From Devosia sp. XK-2 (GTDB lineage: Bacteria; Pseudomonadota; Alphaproteobacteria; Rhizobiales; Devosiaceae): a DNA stretch of 64,000 nt. Of the stretch, positions 17,290 through 25,793 are shown in pieces. The stretch covers positions 3,058,501-3,122,500 of the forward strand of contig NZ_CP146608.1 of assembly GCF_037113415.1 (NCBI RefSeq), read 5' to 3'. The notes beneath the pieces were generated by a model that saw nothing but the letters and a program-made list of their open reading frames with translations, had not been told where the DNA came from and did no database searches. Made by a program: the position numbers and the translations under genes. How positions within the stretch are numbered: position 1 is the first letter of the stretch; each line of letters begins with the position of its first letter.

Positions 17290-18725
17290 GACGGATCAGA
17301 CGCGCAAAGATCCTAGCCACCCTCGGGCCTGCCAGCCACGAGGAGACAATGATTGAGGAACTGGCCAAGGCCGGTGCTGACGTCTTCCGCATCAATATGA
17401 GCCACGCCAGCCACGATCTGCTGCACCAGACGGTCAGGCGCATCCGCGCGGTAGAGGCGCGTCTGGGGCATCCCATTGGCATTCTCGCCGACCTGCAGGG
17501 CCCCAAGCTGCGCGTCTGGAAATTTGCCGAGGGCGCGGTCAATCTCGTCGCCGGCCAGAAATTCACGCTCGACAGCGAGCAGAATGACCAGGGCAATGCC
17601 GAGCGGGTCTACCTGCCGCATCCCGAAATCATCGAAAGCGTCTCGGTCGGAGACCGTCTGCTGCTCGACGATGGCAAGTTGCAATTGAAGGCCACCAAGG
17701 TCGGCAATGGCGCGATCGAGACCGAAGTCATTTATGGCGGCAAGCTCAGCGACAAAAAGGGTGTGTCCCTGCCCGATACGCTGCTACCCACCGGCGCCCT
17801 GACCGAGAAGGACCATGCCGACCTGCTTGAGGCCCTCAAGGCCGAGGTCGACTGGATCGCCCTGAGCTTCGTGCAGCGCCCTGAAGACATCATCGATGTC
17901 CGCAAGATCGTCCAGGGCCGCGCTGGCGTCATGGCCAAGATCGAAAAGCCTCAGGCCATCGAAAGGCTCGAGGAGATCGTCAAGCTCTCCGACGCCATCA
18001 TGGTAGCGCGTGGCGATCTGGGCGTGGAATTGCCGCTCGAACAGGTCCCGGGCCTGCAAAAGCGCATGATCCGCATGTGCCGCCGCTTCGGCAAGCCGGT
18101 GGTGGTGGCCACCCAGATGCTCGAAAGCATGATCACGGCACCCGTGCCTACGCGCGCCGAGGTTTCCGACGTCTCCATCGCCGTGTTCGAAGGCGCCGAC
18201 GCGGTCATGCTCTCGGCCGAAAGCGCCTCGGGCCAATATCCGGTCGAGGCCGTCAGCACCATGGCCAAGGTGGCCGTGGCGGTGGAAAGCGACAGCAATT
18301 ATCGCAACATTATCCGCGCCGCACAGACCGAGCCGGAAGCCACGGCGGCCGATGCCATCTCGGCGGCGACCCGCCAGGTGGCCGAAACCCTCGATCTGGC
18401 GGCCATCGTCACCTATACGGCCTCTGGTTCGACCGGCATTCGCGCCGCCCGCGAGCGGCCGAGCAAACCCATCATTGCCCTTTCGCCCAATCTCAGGACC
18501 ATTCGCCGCCTTTCGGTGGTCTGGGGCATTCATTGCGTACAGACCGAGGACGCGGTGAACCTGGAAGACATGGTCGATCGCGCCTGTGTCATCGCCTATC
18601 AAGAAGGCTTTGCCCGCCCCGGCGACCGCATTGCCATCACTGCCGGCGTACCGCTGGGCACACCCGGCGCCACCAATATGCTGCGCATCGCCTTCGTGCG
18701 CCAGGATGGTGCCGGCTCGAGCTAA
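17286..18725 (+). CDS. pyk: Pyruvate kinase
   Basis: This 479-aa protein has the normal length for a bacterial type II pyruvate kinase, converting phosphoenolpyruvate and ADP to pyruvate and ATP. Motifs: KILATLGPAS near the N-terminus, FRINMSHASH, ILADLQGPKLR, the active-site IEKPQAIERLEEIV, VARGDLGVELP, and VATQMLESMI. The C-terminal allosteric domain is complete. It overlaps DUF1036 by 4 bases and ends at a strong intrinsic terminator. Confidence 0.97.
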   Translation: MRRIRRAKILATLGPASHEETMIEELAKAGADVFRINMSHASHDLLHQTVRRIRAVEARLGHPIGILADLQGPKLRVWKFAEGAVNLVAGQKFTLDSEQNDQGNAERVYLPHPEIIESVSVGDRLLLDDGKLQLKATKVGNGAIETEVIYGGKLSDKKGVSLPDTLLPTGALTEKDHADLLEALKAEVDWIALSFVQRPEDIIDVRKIVQGRAGVMAKIEKPQAIERLEEIVKLSDAIMVARGDLGVELPLEQVPGLQKRMIRMCRRFGKPVVVATQMLESMITAPVPTRAEVSDVSIAVFEGADAVMLSAESASGQYPVEAVSTMAKVAVAVESDSNYRNIIRAAQTEPEATAADAISAATRQVAETLDLAAIVTYTASGSTGIRAARERPSKPIIALSPNLRTIRRLSVVWGIHCVQTEDAVNLEDMVDRACVIAYQEGFARPGDRIAITAGVPLGTPGATNMLRIAFVRQDGAGSS

Positions 18726-18749
18726 GTGTGACCCACTTGCACCATTGCC

Positions 18750-18784
18750 GAAGGCCCCGAGCAAATCGGGGCCTTCTTTTTTTG
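18750..18784 (+). terminator. Intrinsic terminator of pyk
   Basis: AAGGCCCCGA and TCGGGGCCTT pair around GCAAA and are followed by C and a run of seven T. Classical rho-independent structure 25 bases after the pyk stop. Confidence 0.93.
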
Positions 18785-18849
18785 CCGCCGCTTGCAGCCT
18801 TGGCTGACAAGGATCAGGATCGGGCCCAGGCAAACAGGGGATGAGCGTC

Positions 18850-19530
18850 ATGCACGCAAATGAGGCAGAGGCTGCAGTTCGGTCGGTTAATGCGATGGGA
18901 CGCCGGGCCTTCCTTTTGGGTTCGGCTGCCAGTATGGGCACTTTGGCCCTGGCCGGCTGCACGACCATCAAGGCCCTGACCATGGCTGAGGCAGAACAGG
19001 TTTACGGCCCCCTGCCCGAAGAGCGCTTCCCCATCGAAGCGGTCAACCTCAACAAGGTCGATCCGAAATATTGGCGGCGGACGGTGCGCTATGACAGCGC
19101 CGAGGCCCCCGGCACCATCATTGTCGATCCGCGCAATCACTACGTCTATCGTATCGAGGGTGACAATGTCGCCACGCGCTATGGCGTCAGCGTCGGCCGT
19201 GCCGGCTTCCTCTGGAATGGCGAGGCCTATATTGGCCGCAAGGCCGAATGGCCGGTCTGGACCCCGCCCAGGGAAATGATCGAGCGGCAACCCGAAGTCG
19301 CCAAATATGCCGGCGGCATGGCGCCCGGTCTCGACAATCCCTTGGGTGCCCGCACGCTCTATCTTTATCAGGACGGGCGCTACACGCTCTATACGCTCTA
19401 CAGCACCCGCCAGGCTGAAACGATCGGCAAGGGCATTTCAAGCGGCTGCATCGGCCTGCTCACCCAGGACATGATGGACCTTTATGCCCGCACACCGGTC
19501 AATACCAAGGTGATCGTGCTCAAGGCCTGA
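18850..19530 (+). CDS. L,D-transpeptidase-like (YkuD) lipoprotein with altered active site
   Basis: This 226-aa protein has an N-terminal Tat-like motif GRRAFLLG followed by a lipobox LAGC, so it is probably a lipoprotein. The YkuD domain follows, with TIIVDPRNHYVYRI, the NPLGARTLYLY strand, and the Cys motif SSGCIGL. Active transpeptidases usually have His in an IHGT-like segment before, and Arg after, the Cys (GCIR). Here the equivalent segment reads LYTLYST and GCIG, so both residues are changed. The nucleophile Cys remains. The ATG at 18850 has AGGGG at 9 bases; one at 18841 abuts it directly. Activity is therefore uncertain. Confidence 0.85.
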   Translation: MHANEAEAAVRSVNAMGRRAFLLGSAASMGTLALAGCTTIKALTMAEAEQVYGPLPEERFPIEAVNLNKVDPKYWRRTVRYDSAEAPGTIIVDPRNHYVYRIEGDNVATRYGVSVGRAGFLWNGEAYIGRKAEWPVWTPPREMIERQPEVAKYAGGMAPGLDNPLGARTLYLYQDGRYTLYTLYSTRQAETIGKGISSGCIGLLTQDMMDLYARTPVNTKVIVLKA

Positions 19531-19610
19531 TGGAGTAAACGAGGGCCCGCGCCACGACTCCCCGGTGGCCGCATCGACATGCCGCCGGCCCACAGTTCCG
19601 CTGTTCGCGC

Positions 19611-20450
19611 TCACTGAAATTTTGCGTCCGTCACCTCGGCCTGGAAGAACGGCAGGTAGTCTTCAGTCCCATAATGGTTGCCCATCTTGACCCGGCTCGG
19701 AATTGTGAAGCCGGCAAAGCGTGCCTCGGCTTCCACCGTCCCGCCAAATGGCTGAAGCCGGAAGCTCTTTTGAGCATTCTCGTTGCTCCAGCGCATGGAA
19801 AATATCTCCGTAACGGCACCGTTCGGCCCAAGGGTCATGTCGATCGGCTCGATGCCCGTCGGGAATGTCACGCGAGCCGAATTCACGCCGGTTTGCGACC
19901 ATTCAACCCCGTTGGACGGCAAAAGGCTGGCCGGGGCCCATATCGCCTCCATGGCCGCCCGGGTCAGCGCCGAGCGATTGAGGTCGGCCGAAGCATATTC
20001 ATTGACAACCGGCACGAGCGAATTGATCCAGAAGCGCGTCCAGCCCTCGCCCTCCACCAGCGCATCGGACCCGGTGATGCGGATCAGGCCCGAACGCAAG
20101 GTGGGAATCCACACAAACTCTGACGGCGGCGCCAAAATCTGCCGGGCCGTCATCGCATAAGTCTGGTGGTCCTGTGGGCTTCCCAAAAGGAACTGGCCCT
20201 GCATCTGCAGCTGCACTGTGGTGTGCAGGGGCGTTCCGATCTCTATCGCATGGCTGAAGTAGCGCTGTGCTACCTCCGGCAGGTCCGCCACCATTGATGG
20301 ATCATAGGCGTCAGGTTCGGTCTGGGCATGCGAGCCGATGGCTACAAAGGCCTGCTCGGCCGCCGAACTGGCCTGCCGATAGGACCAATATGCTGCCGCG
20401 ACCACAGCAACGGCAAGCAAAGCCAGAGCGAGCAGAACAAGCTTCCACAT
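19611..20450 (-). CDS. Membrane-anchored DUF6544-like protein
   Basis: This 279-aa protein has an N-terminal membrane anchor (LVLLALALLAVAVVAAAYW) and a long extracytoplasmic part. The pattern LPEVAQRYFSHAIEIGTPL, then FVWIPTLRSG and a late AIWAPASLLPSNGVEW resembles the DUF6544/DUF6920 family by memory. Function is unknown. GGTGAGA precedes the ATG. It follows the SRPBCC gene on the same strand after 42 bases, so they may be co-transcribed. Confidence 0.75.
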   Translation of the reverse strand: MWKLVLLALALLAVAVVAAAYWSYRQASSAAEQAFVAIGSHAQTEPDAYDPSMVADLPEVAQRYFSHAIEIGTPLHTTVQLQMQGQFLLGSPQDHQTYAMTARQILAPPSEFVWIPTLRSGLIRITGSDALVEGEGWTRFWINSLVPVVNEYASADLNRSALTRAAMEAIWAPASLLPSNGVEWSQTGVNSARVTFPTGIEPIDMTLGPNGAVTEIFSMRWSNENAQKSFRLQPFGGTVEAEARFAGFTIPSRVKMGNHYGTEDYLPFFQAEVTDAKFQ

Positions 20451-20492
20451 GAAGCAATCTCACCACGGGGCGATTGCGCACTCAACAAGCTT

Positions 20493-20903
20493 TTACTCAA
20501 GATACGACTTGAGAATACCAAGGTCGCTGCGCAGCCATTCCACTTCTGACTGAAACTCCACATCGCTTTCGCCCGCCCGCTGCATGACGGTCACGCACAG
20601 TTCGGCCCCTTCGCCATTAGGAAAAAGCCGGACATAATAGCGGCGGATGGCCTTGGTCTGGCTGCGCACTTCCAGGTCGAGCACGCCATAGGCATTGTCA
20701 GGGGTAAAATGCAGGTCGACGACCTCCCCGCCAAAATCGGTTCGCCAGACATTCGGCCCAACCGGCTCGATCGGTCCCACAAGCAGCCCCTTCGTCCACC
20801 GGCTCAGATTGCGCGGCTGGGAGAGAAACCCATAGACCTCGCTATAGGGCCGGCCGATGGTGAAGCTGATCGTGCGGCTGGGATACATGGTGATCCTGGT
20901 CAT
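20493..20903 (-). CDS. SRPBCC-fold protein
   Basis: This 136-aa protein begins with a strand (TISFTIGRPYSEVYGFLSQP), then the NLSRWTKGL segment typical of polyketide-cyclase/START-like folds, and ends with a long helix (FQSEVEWLRSDLGILKSYLE). No signal peptide is seen. The ATG at 20903 is chosen because GGGGAG lies 6 bases upstream; two nearer starts abut the site. The ligand is unknown. It is probably in a two-gene unit with the DUF6544-like gene. Confidence 0.75.
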   Translation of the reverse strand: MTRITMYPSRTISFTIGRPYSEVYGFLSQPRNLSRWTKGLLVGPIEPVGPNVWRTDFGGEVVDLHFTPDNAYGVLDLEVRSQTKAIRRYYVRLFPNGEGAELCVTVMQRAGESDVEFQSEVEWLRSDLGILKSYLE

Positions 20904-21199
20904 CACCATCTCCCCGCAGCAAGGGCAGGATCGGGCAAAGGCAGCAATGCTCGCATGTCAGTGAGACCGCGGATCGATCCGTGGGCCCTGTATTTCAAGA
21001 CATTTGAGAGCATAGCTAGTGACGCCGAAGAAGATGGCGGACCCTATTGCCTTCCGGCGGCCATAGACAAGTGCTTGATGTAACTCTCTTTCTCTTGAGT
21101 TAACGCCGCACTGGCCCGGCGATCCAACGGAGCAAATGCGCCTCTGGATTGCCGCGCATGCTCCTCCGGCCAATTCCCGAGCAACCGCCATTGCCAGTG
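20904..21199. other. Intergenic stretch without a convincing gene
   Basis: About 300 bases between the SRPBCC gene and the rpmJ terminator. It contains a 12-base palindrome CGGATCGATCCG (20970-20981). Open frames cross it on both strands, but they have no ribosome site or recognisable protein pattern. Confidence 0.5.
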
Positions 21200-21200
21200 C

Positions 21201-21239
21201 AAAAACCAACAAGGCCCGCACTTGCATGCGGGCCTTGTT
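21201..21239 (-). terminator. Intrinsic terminator of rpmJ
   Basis: On the minus strand AACAAGGCCCGCA pairs with TGCGGGCCTTGTT across a 6-base loop and is followed by GGTTTTTG. It lies 25 bases after the rpmJ stop. Confidence 0.85.
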
Positions 21240-21263
21240 CAAAAGTCGAAACTGGGGAAACGC

Positions 21264-21389
21264 TTAGCCCTGGCGGGCCTTGAAGCGCTTGTCCACCTTG
21301 TTGATGATGTAAACGCGGCCGCGACGGCGGACGAGCTTGTTCGCGCGGTGGCGAGTCATCAACGCCTTCAGCGAGTTGCGGATCTTCAT
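21264..21389 (-). CDS. rpmJ: 50S ribosomal protein L36
   Basis: This 41-aa, strongly basic protein starts [20 protein letters not shown], followed by [11 protein letters not shown] and a basic end. This matches the longer, cysteine-free L36 form common in proteobacteria; no zinc-binding Cys or His set is present. It is a component of the large ribosomal subunit. It is a single-gene unit with its own promoter, leader hairpin and terminator. A GAGGA ribosome site lies about 11 bases upstream of the ATG. Confidence 0.95.
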   Translation of the reverse strand: MKIRNSLKALMTRHRANKLVRRRGRVYIINKVDKRFKARQG

Positions 21390-21416
21390 CTTTCCAAATC
21401 CTCGGTCAAACAAAAG

Positions 21417-21432
21417 GGGCGCCAAGGCGCCC
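21417..21432 (-). promoter_or_regulatory. GC-rich hairpin in the rpmJ leader
   Basis: GGGCGCC-AA-GGCGCCC lies between the predicted transcription start (about 21439) and the ribosome site. It is immediately 5'-proximal in the mRNA. It could affect stability or translation; no T run follows on the minus strand, so it is not an obvious attenuator. Confidence 0.5.
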
Positions 21433-21445
21433 GAAAACTGGCCTC

Positions 21446-21474
21446 TTCATAAGGAAAGAGACCGAGGCTGTCAA
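21446..21474 (-). promoter_or_regulatory. Sigma-70 promoter of rpmJ
   Basis: On the minus strand TTGACA, a 17-base spacer, and TATGAA. The -35 is a perfect match and the spacing ideal; the -10 matches 4 of 6. Confidence 0.8.
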
Positions 21475-21543
21475 CGCGCAATCGCGCCAGTTTTCCCCAT
21501 TCTCTTGGCGTTAACGTAAGGGTTATCCGCCAAGGCTATTCTT

Positions 21544-21601
21544 GAGCGCTTCTAGCAAAAGTGGCAACGGTTTTGCGGTTCAGAAGCGCGACAAAGCAAG
21601 A
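21544..21601. repeat. Rhizobial-type intergenic palindrome, copy 1
   Basis: GAGCGCTTCTAGCAAAAGTGG, a short centre with GGTTTTGCGG, and CAGAAGCGCGACAAAGCAAGA. It shares the GAGCG-TTC-AGCAAAAGTGGC-ACGGTTTTGC core and the ACAAGA-like end with the copy at 36234, so it is a dispersed element. Its outer arms GCGCTTCT/AGAAGCGC pair. It ends 32 bases before the receiver-protein ATG. Confidence 0.75.
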
Positions 21602-21633
21602 CGTTGGACCCGACACACAAAGAACACTCCGCC

Positions 21634-22119
21634 ATGGCCAGCGAACAGACCGCCAGCAAAGGCGTACTCATCATCGACCCACAGACCAATATGGCAGCCC
21701 TGGTGGCCGGCATGTTGCGCAGCCTGGGGCGCCGGGACATCCGTGAGGCCTGTGACGTCATGCAGGCGCAACTGCACCTGCGCCGCCACACCTTCGATCT
21801 GATCATCATCGATGACATGATCGCCAAGCCCGATGCGGTCGAAATCGTCAGGCGCCTGCGCGCCGATACGGGAAATCCCAACCGGCTGGTTCCCGTCATC
21901 ATGATGGCCGCGGCGCCCGATGCCAGCCGCATTGCCGCCGCGCGCGATGCCGGCGTCACCGAATTCCTGCGCAAGCCTTTCGCTGCCAATCACCTGAAAA
22001 TGCGGCTGGACAGCATTGCCGCCAATCCGCGCGCCTTTGTGGAGGCCGACGGCTATGTCGGCCCCGATCGGCGGCGTCGATCCCAGGATGTCGGGAACGC
22101 CGACAGGCGCTCCCGATAG
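21634..22119 (+). CDS. Single-domain response regulator-like protein
   Basis: This 161-aa protein has a receiver fold. GVLIIDPQTNMAALVAGMLRS starts it, but the usual acidic pair is reduced to one Asp. The phospho-acceptor region is DLIIIDDMIAKPD, and the conserved Lys is in FLRKPF. A C-terminal tail, GYVGPDRRRRSQDVGNADRR, is basic. No DNA-binding domain follows, so it may work by protein contact. The ATG at 21634 is preferred; a TTG ten codons earlier is also open. It converges with oppF with a 12-base gap. Confidence 0.85.
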   Translation: MASEQTASKGVLIIDPQTNMAALVAGMLRSLGRRDIREACDVMQAQLHLRRHTFDLIIIDDMIAKPDAVEIVRRLRADTGNPNRLVPVIMMAAAPDASRIAAARDAGVTEFLRKPFAANHLKMRLDSIAANPRAFVEADGYVGPDRRRRSQDVGNADRRSR

Positions 22120-22131
22120 TCACTGCAGCGC

Positions 22132-23001
22132 TCAGGCTGCTGCCGTAGCGGCCTCGCGCCGCAGCCGGCGGCGCTCCTCACGCCGCTTCATTTCCTCTTT
22201 CGGATCGGGCACCGGCACCGAGGCAATGAGCTTTTTGGTATAGTCGTGCTGAGGGTCCATTACGACCTGCTCGCTATCGCCGATTTCCACCACCTCGCCG
22301 AAATAAAGCACCATGATGCGCTGCGCGATATGGCGCACCACGGCAATGTCATGGGCGATGAACAATAGCGAGACGCCGAATTCCTTTTGCAGGTCCATCA
22401 GCAGATTGATGACCTGGGCCTGCACGGACACATCGAGTGCCGATACCGCCTCGTCGCAAACGATCAGCTTGGGCCTGGTGATCAGGGCCCGTGCAATGCC
22501 AATACGCTGGCACTGGCCACCCGAAAATTCGTGCGGATATTTGTTGATCATATTTGGTGTCAGGCCGACCTTCTGCATCATTTCGGCCACCCGCATCATC
22601 CGCTCGGCCTTGCCGATTTCCGGATAATGAATGCGCAGCGGCTCGGCGATGATGGCGCCGGCCGTCATGCGGGGATTGAGCGAGGCCAGCGGATCCTGAA
22701 AGATCATCTGGATATCCTTGCGCAGCCCCACCAGTTCCTTGGGGCTCATCTTGAGGATGTCCTTGCCCATCCATTTCGATTCACCGCCCGAGGCGTGAAT
22801 GAGCCGGATGATGGCGCGCGACAGGGTCGACTTGCCACAGCCGCTTTCGCCCACAATGCCCAGCGTCTCGCCGGCATGCAGGTCGAACGACACATCCTTG
22901 ACGGCCCTCAGCACCTTATGGCCGCCAAACAGGCCGCCGCTGGGAATGTCGAAATGCACCGAGACATTGCGCACCTCGAGAATGACCTCTTTCTCGCTCA
23001 T
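22132..23001 (-). CDS. oppF: Oligopeptide ABC transporter ATP-binding protein OppF
   Basis: This 289-aa ATPase has Walker A GESGCGKST, signature FSGGQCQRIGIARAL, and Walker B KLIVCDEAVSALD. GLFGGHKVLRAVKDVSF and the late QHDYTKKLIASVPVPDP are typical of OppF/DppF, the second ATPase of peptide importers. The end, KEEMKRREERRRLRREAATAAA, is a charged helix. The ATG overlaps the oppD stop by 4 bases. It is the last gene of the opp operon. Confidence 0.94.
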   Translation of the reverse strand: MSEKEVILEVRNVSVHFDIPSGGLFGGHKVLRAVKDVSFDLHAGETLGIVGESGCGKSTLSRAIIRLIHASGGESKWMGKDILKMSPKELVGLRKDIQMIFQDPLASLNPRMTAGAIIAEPLRIHYPEIGKAERMMRVAEMMQKVGLTPNMINKYPHEFSGGQCQRIGIARALITRPKLIVCDEAVSALDVSVQAQVINLLMDLQKEFGVSLLFIAHDIAVVRHIAQRIMVLYFGEVVEIGDSEQVVMDPQHDYTKKLIASVPVPDPKEEMKRREERRRLRREAATAAA

Positions 23002-23840
23002 GCTTGGTGAACTCCGGCCATGAATTCGTAGGAAACGGTGGAGAGGCGCTCCACCTTCTTGTCGAGCCGCGGCACCGCCGCGAGCAGCCCCTGCGTATAG
23101 GGATGCTCGGGATTGGCGAACAGCGCCTCGGTCTTGCGATATTCCATGACCTCGCCATTGAACATCACCAGCGTATCCTCGCAAGTGCCCGCCACGATCC
23201 CCAGATCATGGGTGATCAGGATGATCGAGGCGCCGAAATCCTCCTGCAGGTCGACCAGAAGATCGATAATCTCGGCCTGTACCGTCACATCGAGCGCCGT
23301 GGTCGGTTCGTCCGCGATCAGCAGTTCGGGCCCACAGAGCAGGGCCATGGCAATCATCACGCGCTGCCGCATGCCGCCGGAAAATTCGTGCGGATACATA
23401 TGGACGCGATTTTTCGCGTCCGGAATGCGCACCGCATCGAGAAAGCGCACGCTTTCGGCCAGGGCCGCGCTGTGGCTCATGCCCTTGTGGTGCTCGAGCA
23501 CCTCGGTCATTTGCCGCGAGATGCGCAGATAGGGATTGAGCGAAGTCATCGGGTCCTGAAAGATGATCCCGATCCGCTCGGCGCGGTATTGGTTGATCTT
23601 TTTGAGCGGCAGGTTGAGGATTTCCTTGCCGTCGAACATGACCGAACCGGACGCCCGACCATTCCTGGGCAAAAGGCCCAGAATGGCGAATGCGCCCTGC
23701 GTCTTGCCCGATCCGCTTTCGCCCACAATGGCCAGGGTCTTGCCCTTTTCCAGCGTATAGGAAAGGTCGCGCACCGCATGGACCACACCGTCCTGGGTAT
23801 CGAAATCGACCTTGAGGTTTTTAACTTCTAGCAAAGCCAT
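22998..23840 (-). CDS. oppD: Oligopeptide ABC transporter ATP-binding protein OppD
   Basis: This 280-aa protein has Walker A GESGSGKTQ, signature FSGGMRQRVMIAMAL, and Walker B ELLIADEPTTALD, with an OppD-type C-terminus (NPEHPYTQGLLAAVPRL). Members of this family often carry a C-terminal [4Fe-4S] Cys cluster; here no Cys set is visible and the tail is short. It pairs with OppF. It starts 12 bases after oppC. Confidence 0.93.
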   Translation of the reverse strand: MALLEVKNLKVDFDTQDGVVHAVRDLSYTLEKGKTLAIVGESGSGKTQGAFAILGLLPRNGRASGSVMFDGKEILNLPLKKINQYRAERIGIIFQDPMTSLNPYLRISRQMTEVLEHHKGMSHSAALAESVRFLDAVRIPDAKNRVHMYPHEFSGGMRQRVMIAMALLCGPELLIADEPTTALDVTVQAEIIDLLVDLQEDFGASIILITHDLGIVAGTCEDTLVMFNGEVMEYRKTEALFANPEHPYTQGLLAAVPRLDKKVERLSTVSYEFMAGVHQA

Positions 23841-23852
23841 GAATTTCGCTTC

Positions 23853-24773
23853 CTACCGATCCTTGGGGTCCAGTGCGTCACGCAGGCCATCGCCGATATA
23901 GGTCAGGCAGAACAGCAGCGTGACCAGCACGGCGGCCGGCGCCAGCAGCAGCCAGGGCATGACCTCAGCCACCGGCGCACCGGCGGAAATGAGAGTTCCC
24001 AGCGATGTCTGCGGCTCCTGCACACCAAGGCCCAGATAAGAGAGGAAGCTCTCCGCGATGATGATTTCAGGAATGGTCAGCGTGGCATAGATCACCACGG
24101 GGCCGGTGAGATTGGGCACGATATGCCGCATGATGATGGCAAAGGGCTTGGCGCCGCTGGCGCGGGCCGCCTCGACAAATTCCCGCTCTTTCAAGGTCAA
24201 TGTCTGCCCGCGCACGATACGCGCCATGGTCAGCCATTCAATGGCCCCGATACCCACGAACAGCAGCACCGGATTGCGCCCGAACATCACCACCAGGATG
24301 ATGACGAACAGGATATAGGGCAGCGCATACATCACATCGACGATACGCATCATGACCGCATCCACTCGGCCGCCGAAATAGCCGGCCACCGCGCCATAGA
24401 TGACCCCGATAAATACCGAGACCAGCGTGGCCACGGCCGCCACGATCAGGCTCATCTGCGTGCCCTGCAGCACGCGGGCGAGCATGTCGCGCCCATTCTG
24501 GTCGGTGCCCAGATAATGCAGAGCCTCGAAATTGGGCGGCTTGCGGATATTGCTCCAATCGACCTGGGAATAGCTCCAGGGCACGAAATAGGGGCCGATA
24601 AAAGCGACCAGAACGATCAGCACCAGCACGCCGATGGACAGCACGGCGGCCTTATTCTGCGTCAACCGGCGCAGCGCGTCCTGCGTCAGCGAGCGGCCCT
24701 TGGGCGCGTCCAGCACCGACAGTTTGTCGGCATAGCTCGACAGCACCTGATCTTTTCCCGTGATACCGGGCAT
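23853..24773 (-). CDS. oppC: Oligopeptide ABC transporter permease OppC
   Basis: This 306-aa permease begins with the OppC-type cytoplasmic N-terminus (SLTQDALRRLTQNKAAVLSIGVL), then about six membrane spans. The EAA-loop ATPase contact is EFVEAARASGAKPFAIIMRHIVPN. HYLGTDQNGRDMLARVLQGTQMSL is the family signature. The start codon shares one base with the oppB stop (TGATG). It forms the inner-membrane channel with OppB. Confidence 0.95.
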   Translation of the reverse strand: MPGITGKDQVLSSYADKLSVLDAPKGRSLTQDALRRLTQNKAAVLSIGVLVLIVLVAFIGPYFVPWSYSQVDWSNIRKPPNFEALHYLGTDQNGRDMLARVLQGTQMSLIVAAVATLVSVFIGVIYGAVAGYFGGRVDAVMMRIVDVMYALPYILFVIILVVMFGRNPVLLFVGIGAIEWLTMARIVRGQTLTLKEREFVEAARASGAKPFAIIMRHIVPNLTGPVVIYATLTIPEIIIAESFLSYLGLGVQEPQTSLGTLISAGAPVAEVMPWLLLAPAAVLVTLLFCLTYIGDGLRDALDPKDR

Positions 24774-25696
24774 CAGCGATACCTCACCTTGGGATCGAGC
24801 CAGGCATAGACGAGGTCAACGATCAGATTGAGTGCAAGAATGATGAACATGTAGAGAATGGTCGTGCCTAGGACGATGCCATAGTCGCGGTTGAGCGCGG
24901 CGGTGACAAAATACTTGCCGATGCCGGGCAGCCCGAAAACCTGCTCCACGGCCAGCGAGCCGGTCAGCAGGTAGCTCAGGCCCGGCCCGAGATAGGACAC
25001 GACCGGGATCAGCGCTGGCTTGATGGCATGGCGCGCCATCACGATCCGCTCACCCAGGCCCTTGGCGCGCGCCGTGCGCACATAATTGGAGCCCAGCACT
25101 TCAATCATCGAGCCGCGCATCAGCCGGCTGATGCGCCCCGCATGCGGCCAGGCCAGCACCGTGACCGGCAGGACCAGATGCATCCAGCTGCCCGTAACCC
25201 AGCCACCGGCAGGGAACCAGCCCAGATAAACACCGAACCAGAGCTGCAACAGCGCCGCCATGAGGAAGTTCGGGATGATGACACCGACCATGACCAGCAG
25301 CACCAGCACGTAATCGGGCCACTTGTTCTGGTTGACGGCGGCGAACATGCCCGCCAATACGCCGATCGCCGTCGCGATCACGAAGGCGGTCAGCGCCAAG
25401 GTCAGCGTGAAGGGGAAGCCGATGGCGATCAGCCGGCTGACCGAGAAGCCCTCGACCACCATGGACGGGCCCAGATCGCCATGCAGCAGCCGCCAGATAT
25501 AAATGAAATACTGATTGATCAGCGGCTGATCGAGATTGTAATGCGCGCGCAGATTGGCCAGCACATTGGGTGGCAGCGCGCGCTCGCCGTCAAACGGACC
25601 GCCGGGCGCCAGGCGCAGGATGAAAAAACAGACTGTAACGGCGATCAGTGCAATCGGGATGGCCGAGAGCACGCGCCGAAAAGCGTATGAGAGCAT
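24773..25696 (-). CDS. oppB: Oligopeptide ABC transporter permease OppB
   Basis: This 307-aa permease has the OppB opening MLSYAFRRVLSAIPIALIAV, FFILRLAPGGPFDGERA, and the EAA loop NYVRTARAKGLGERIVMARHA. The start MLSYAFRR follows an untranslated-looking stretch. It lies about 100 bases downstream of oppA with a strong hairpin between, a usual layout for keeping the binding protein in excess over the membrane parts. Confidence 0.95.
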   Translation of the reverse strand: MLSYAFRRVLSAIPIALIAVTVCFFILRLAPGGPFDGERALPPNVLANLRAHYNLDQPLINQYFIYIWRLLHGDLGPSMVVEGFSVSRLIAIGFPFTLTLALTAFVIATAIGVLAGMFAAVNQNKWPDYVLVLLVMVGVIIPNFLMAALLQLWFGVYLGWFPAGGWVTGSWMHLVLPVTVLAWPHAGRISRLMRGSMIEVLGSNYVRTARAKGLGERIVMARHAIKPALIPVVSYLGPGLSYLLTGSLAVEQVFGLPGIGKYFVTAALNRDYGIVLGTTILYMFIILALNLIVDLVYAWLDPKVRYR

Positions 25697-25758
25697 TGAG
25701 TTTTGGCCTTCGCTGTCCGGGGCGCTGCGTCCACTGCGCGCCACACCGGAGAAAAGCT

Positions 25759-25780
25759 CGTGGGGCCGGAAGGCCCCACG
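25759..25780 (-). terminator. Intercistronic hairpin between oppA and oppB
   Basis: CGTGGGGCC-GGAA-GGCCCCACG is a perfect 9-base-pair stem with a tetraloop, starting 14 bases after the oppA stop. On the minus strand AGCTTTTCTC follows, so it can act as a partial terminator or as a 3'-end stabiliser that lowers oppB-F expression relative to oppA. Confidence 0.75.
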
Positions 25781-25793
25781 ATTTGGTTCGGGA

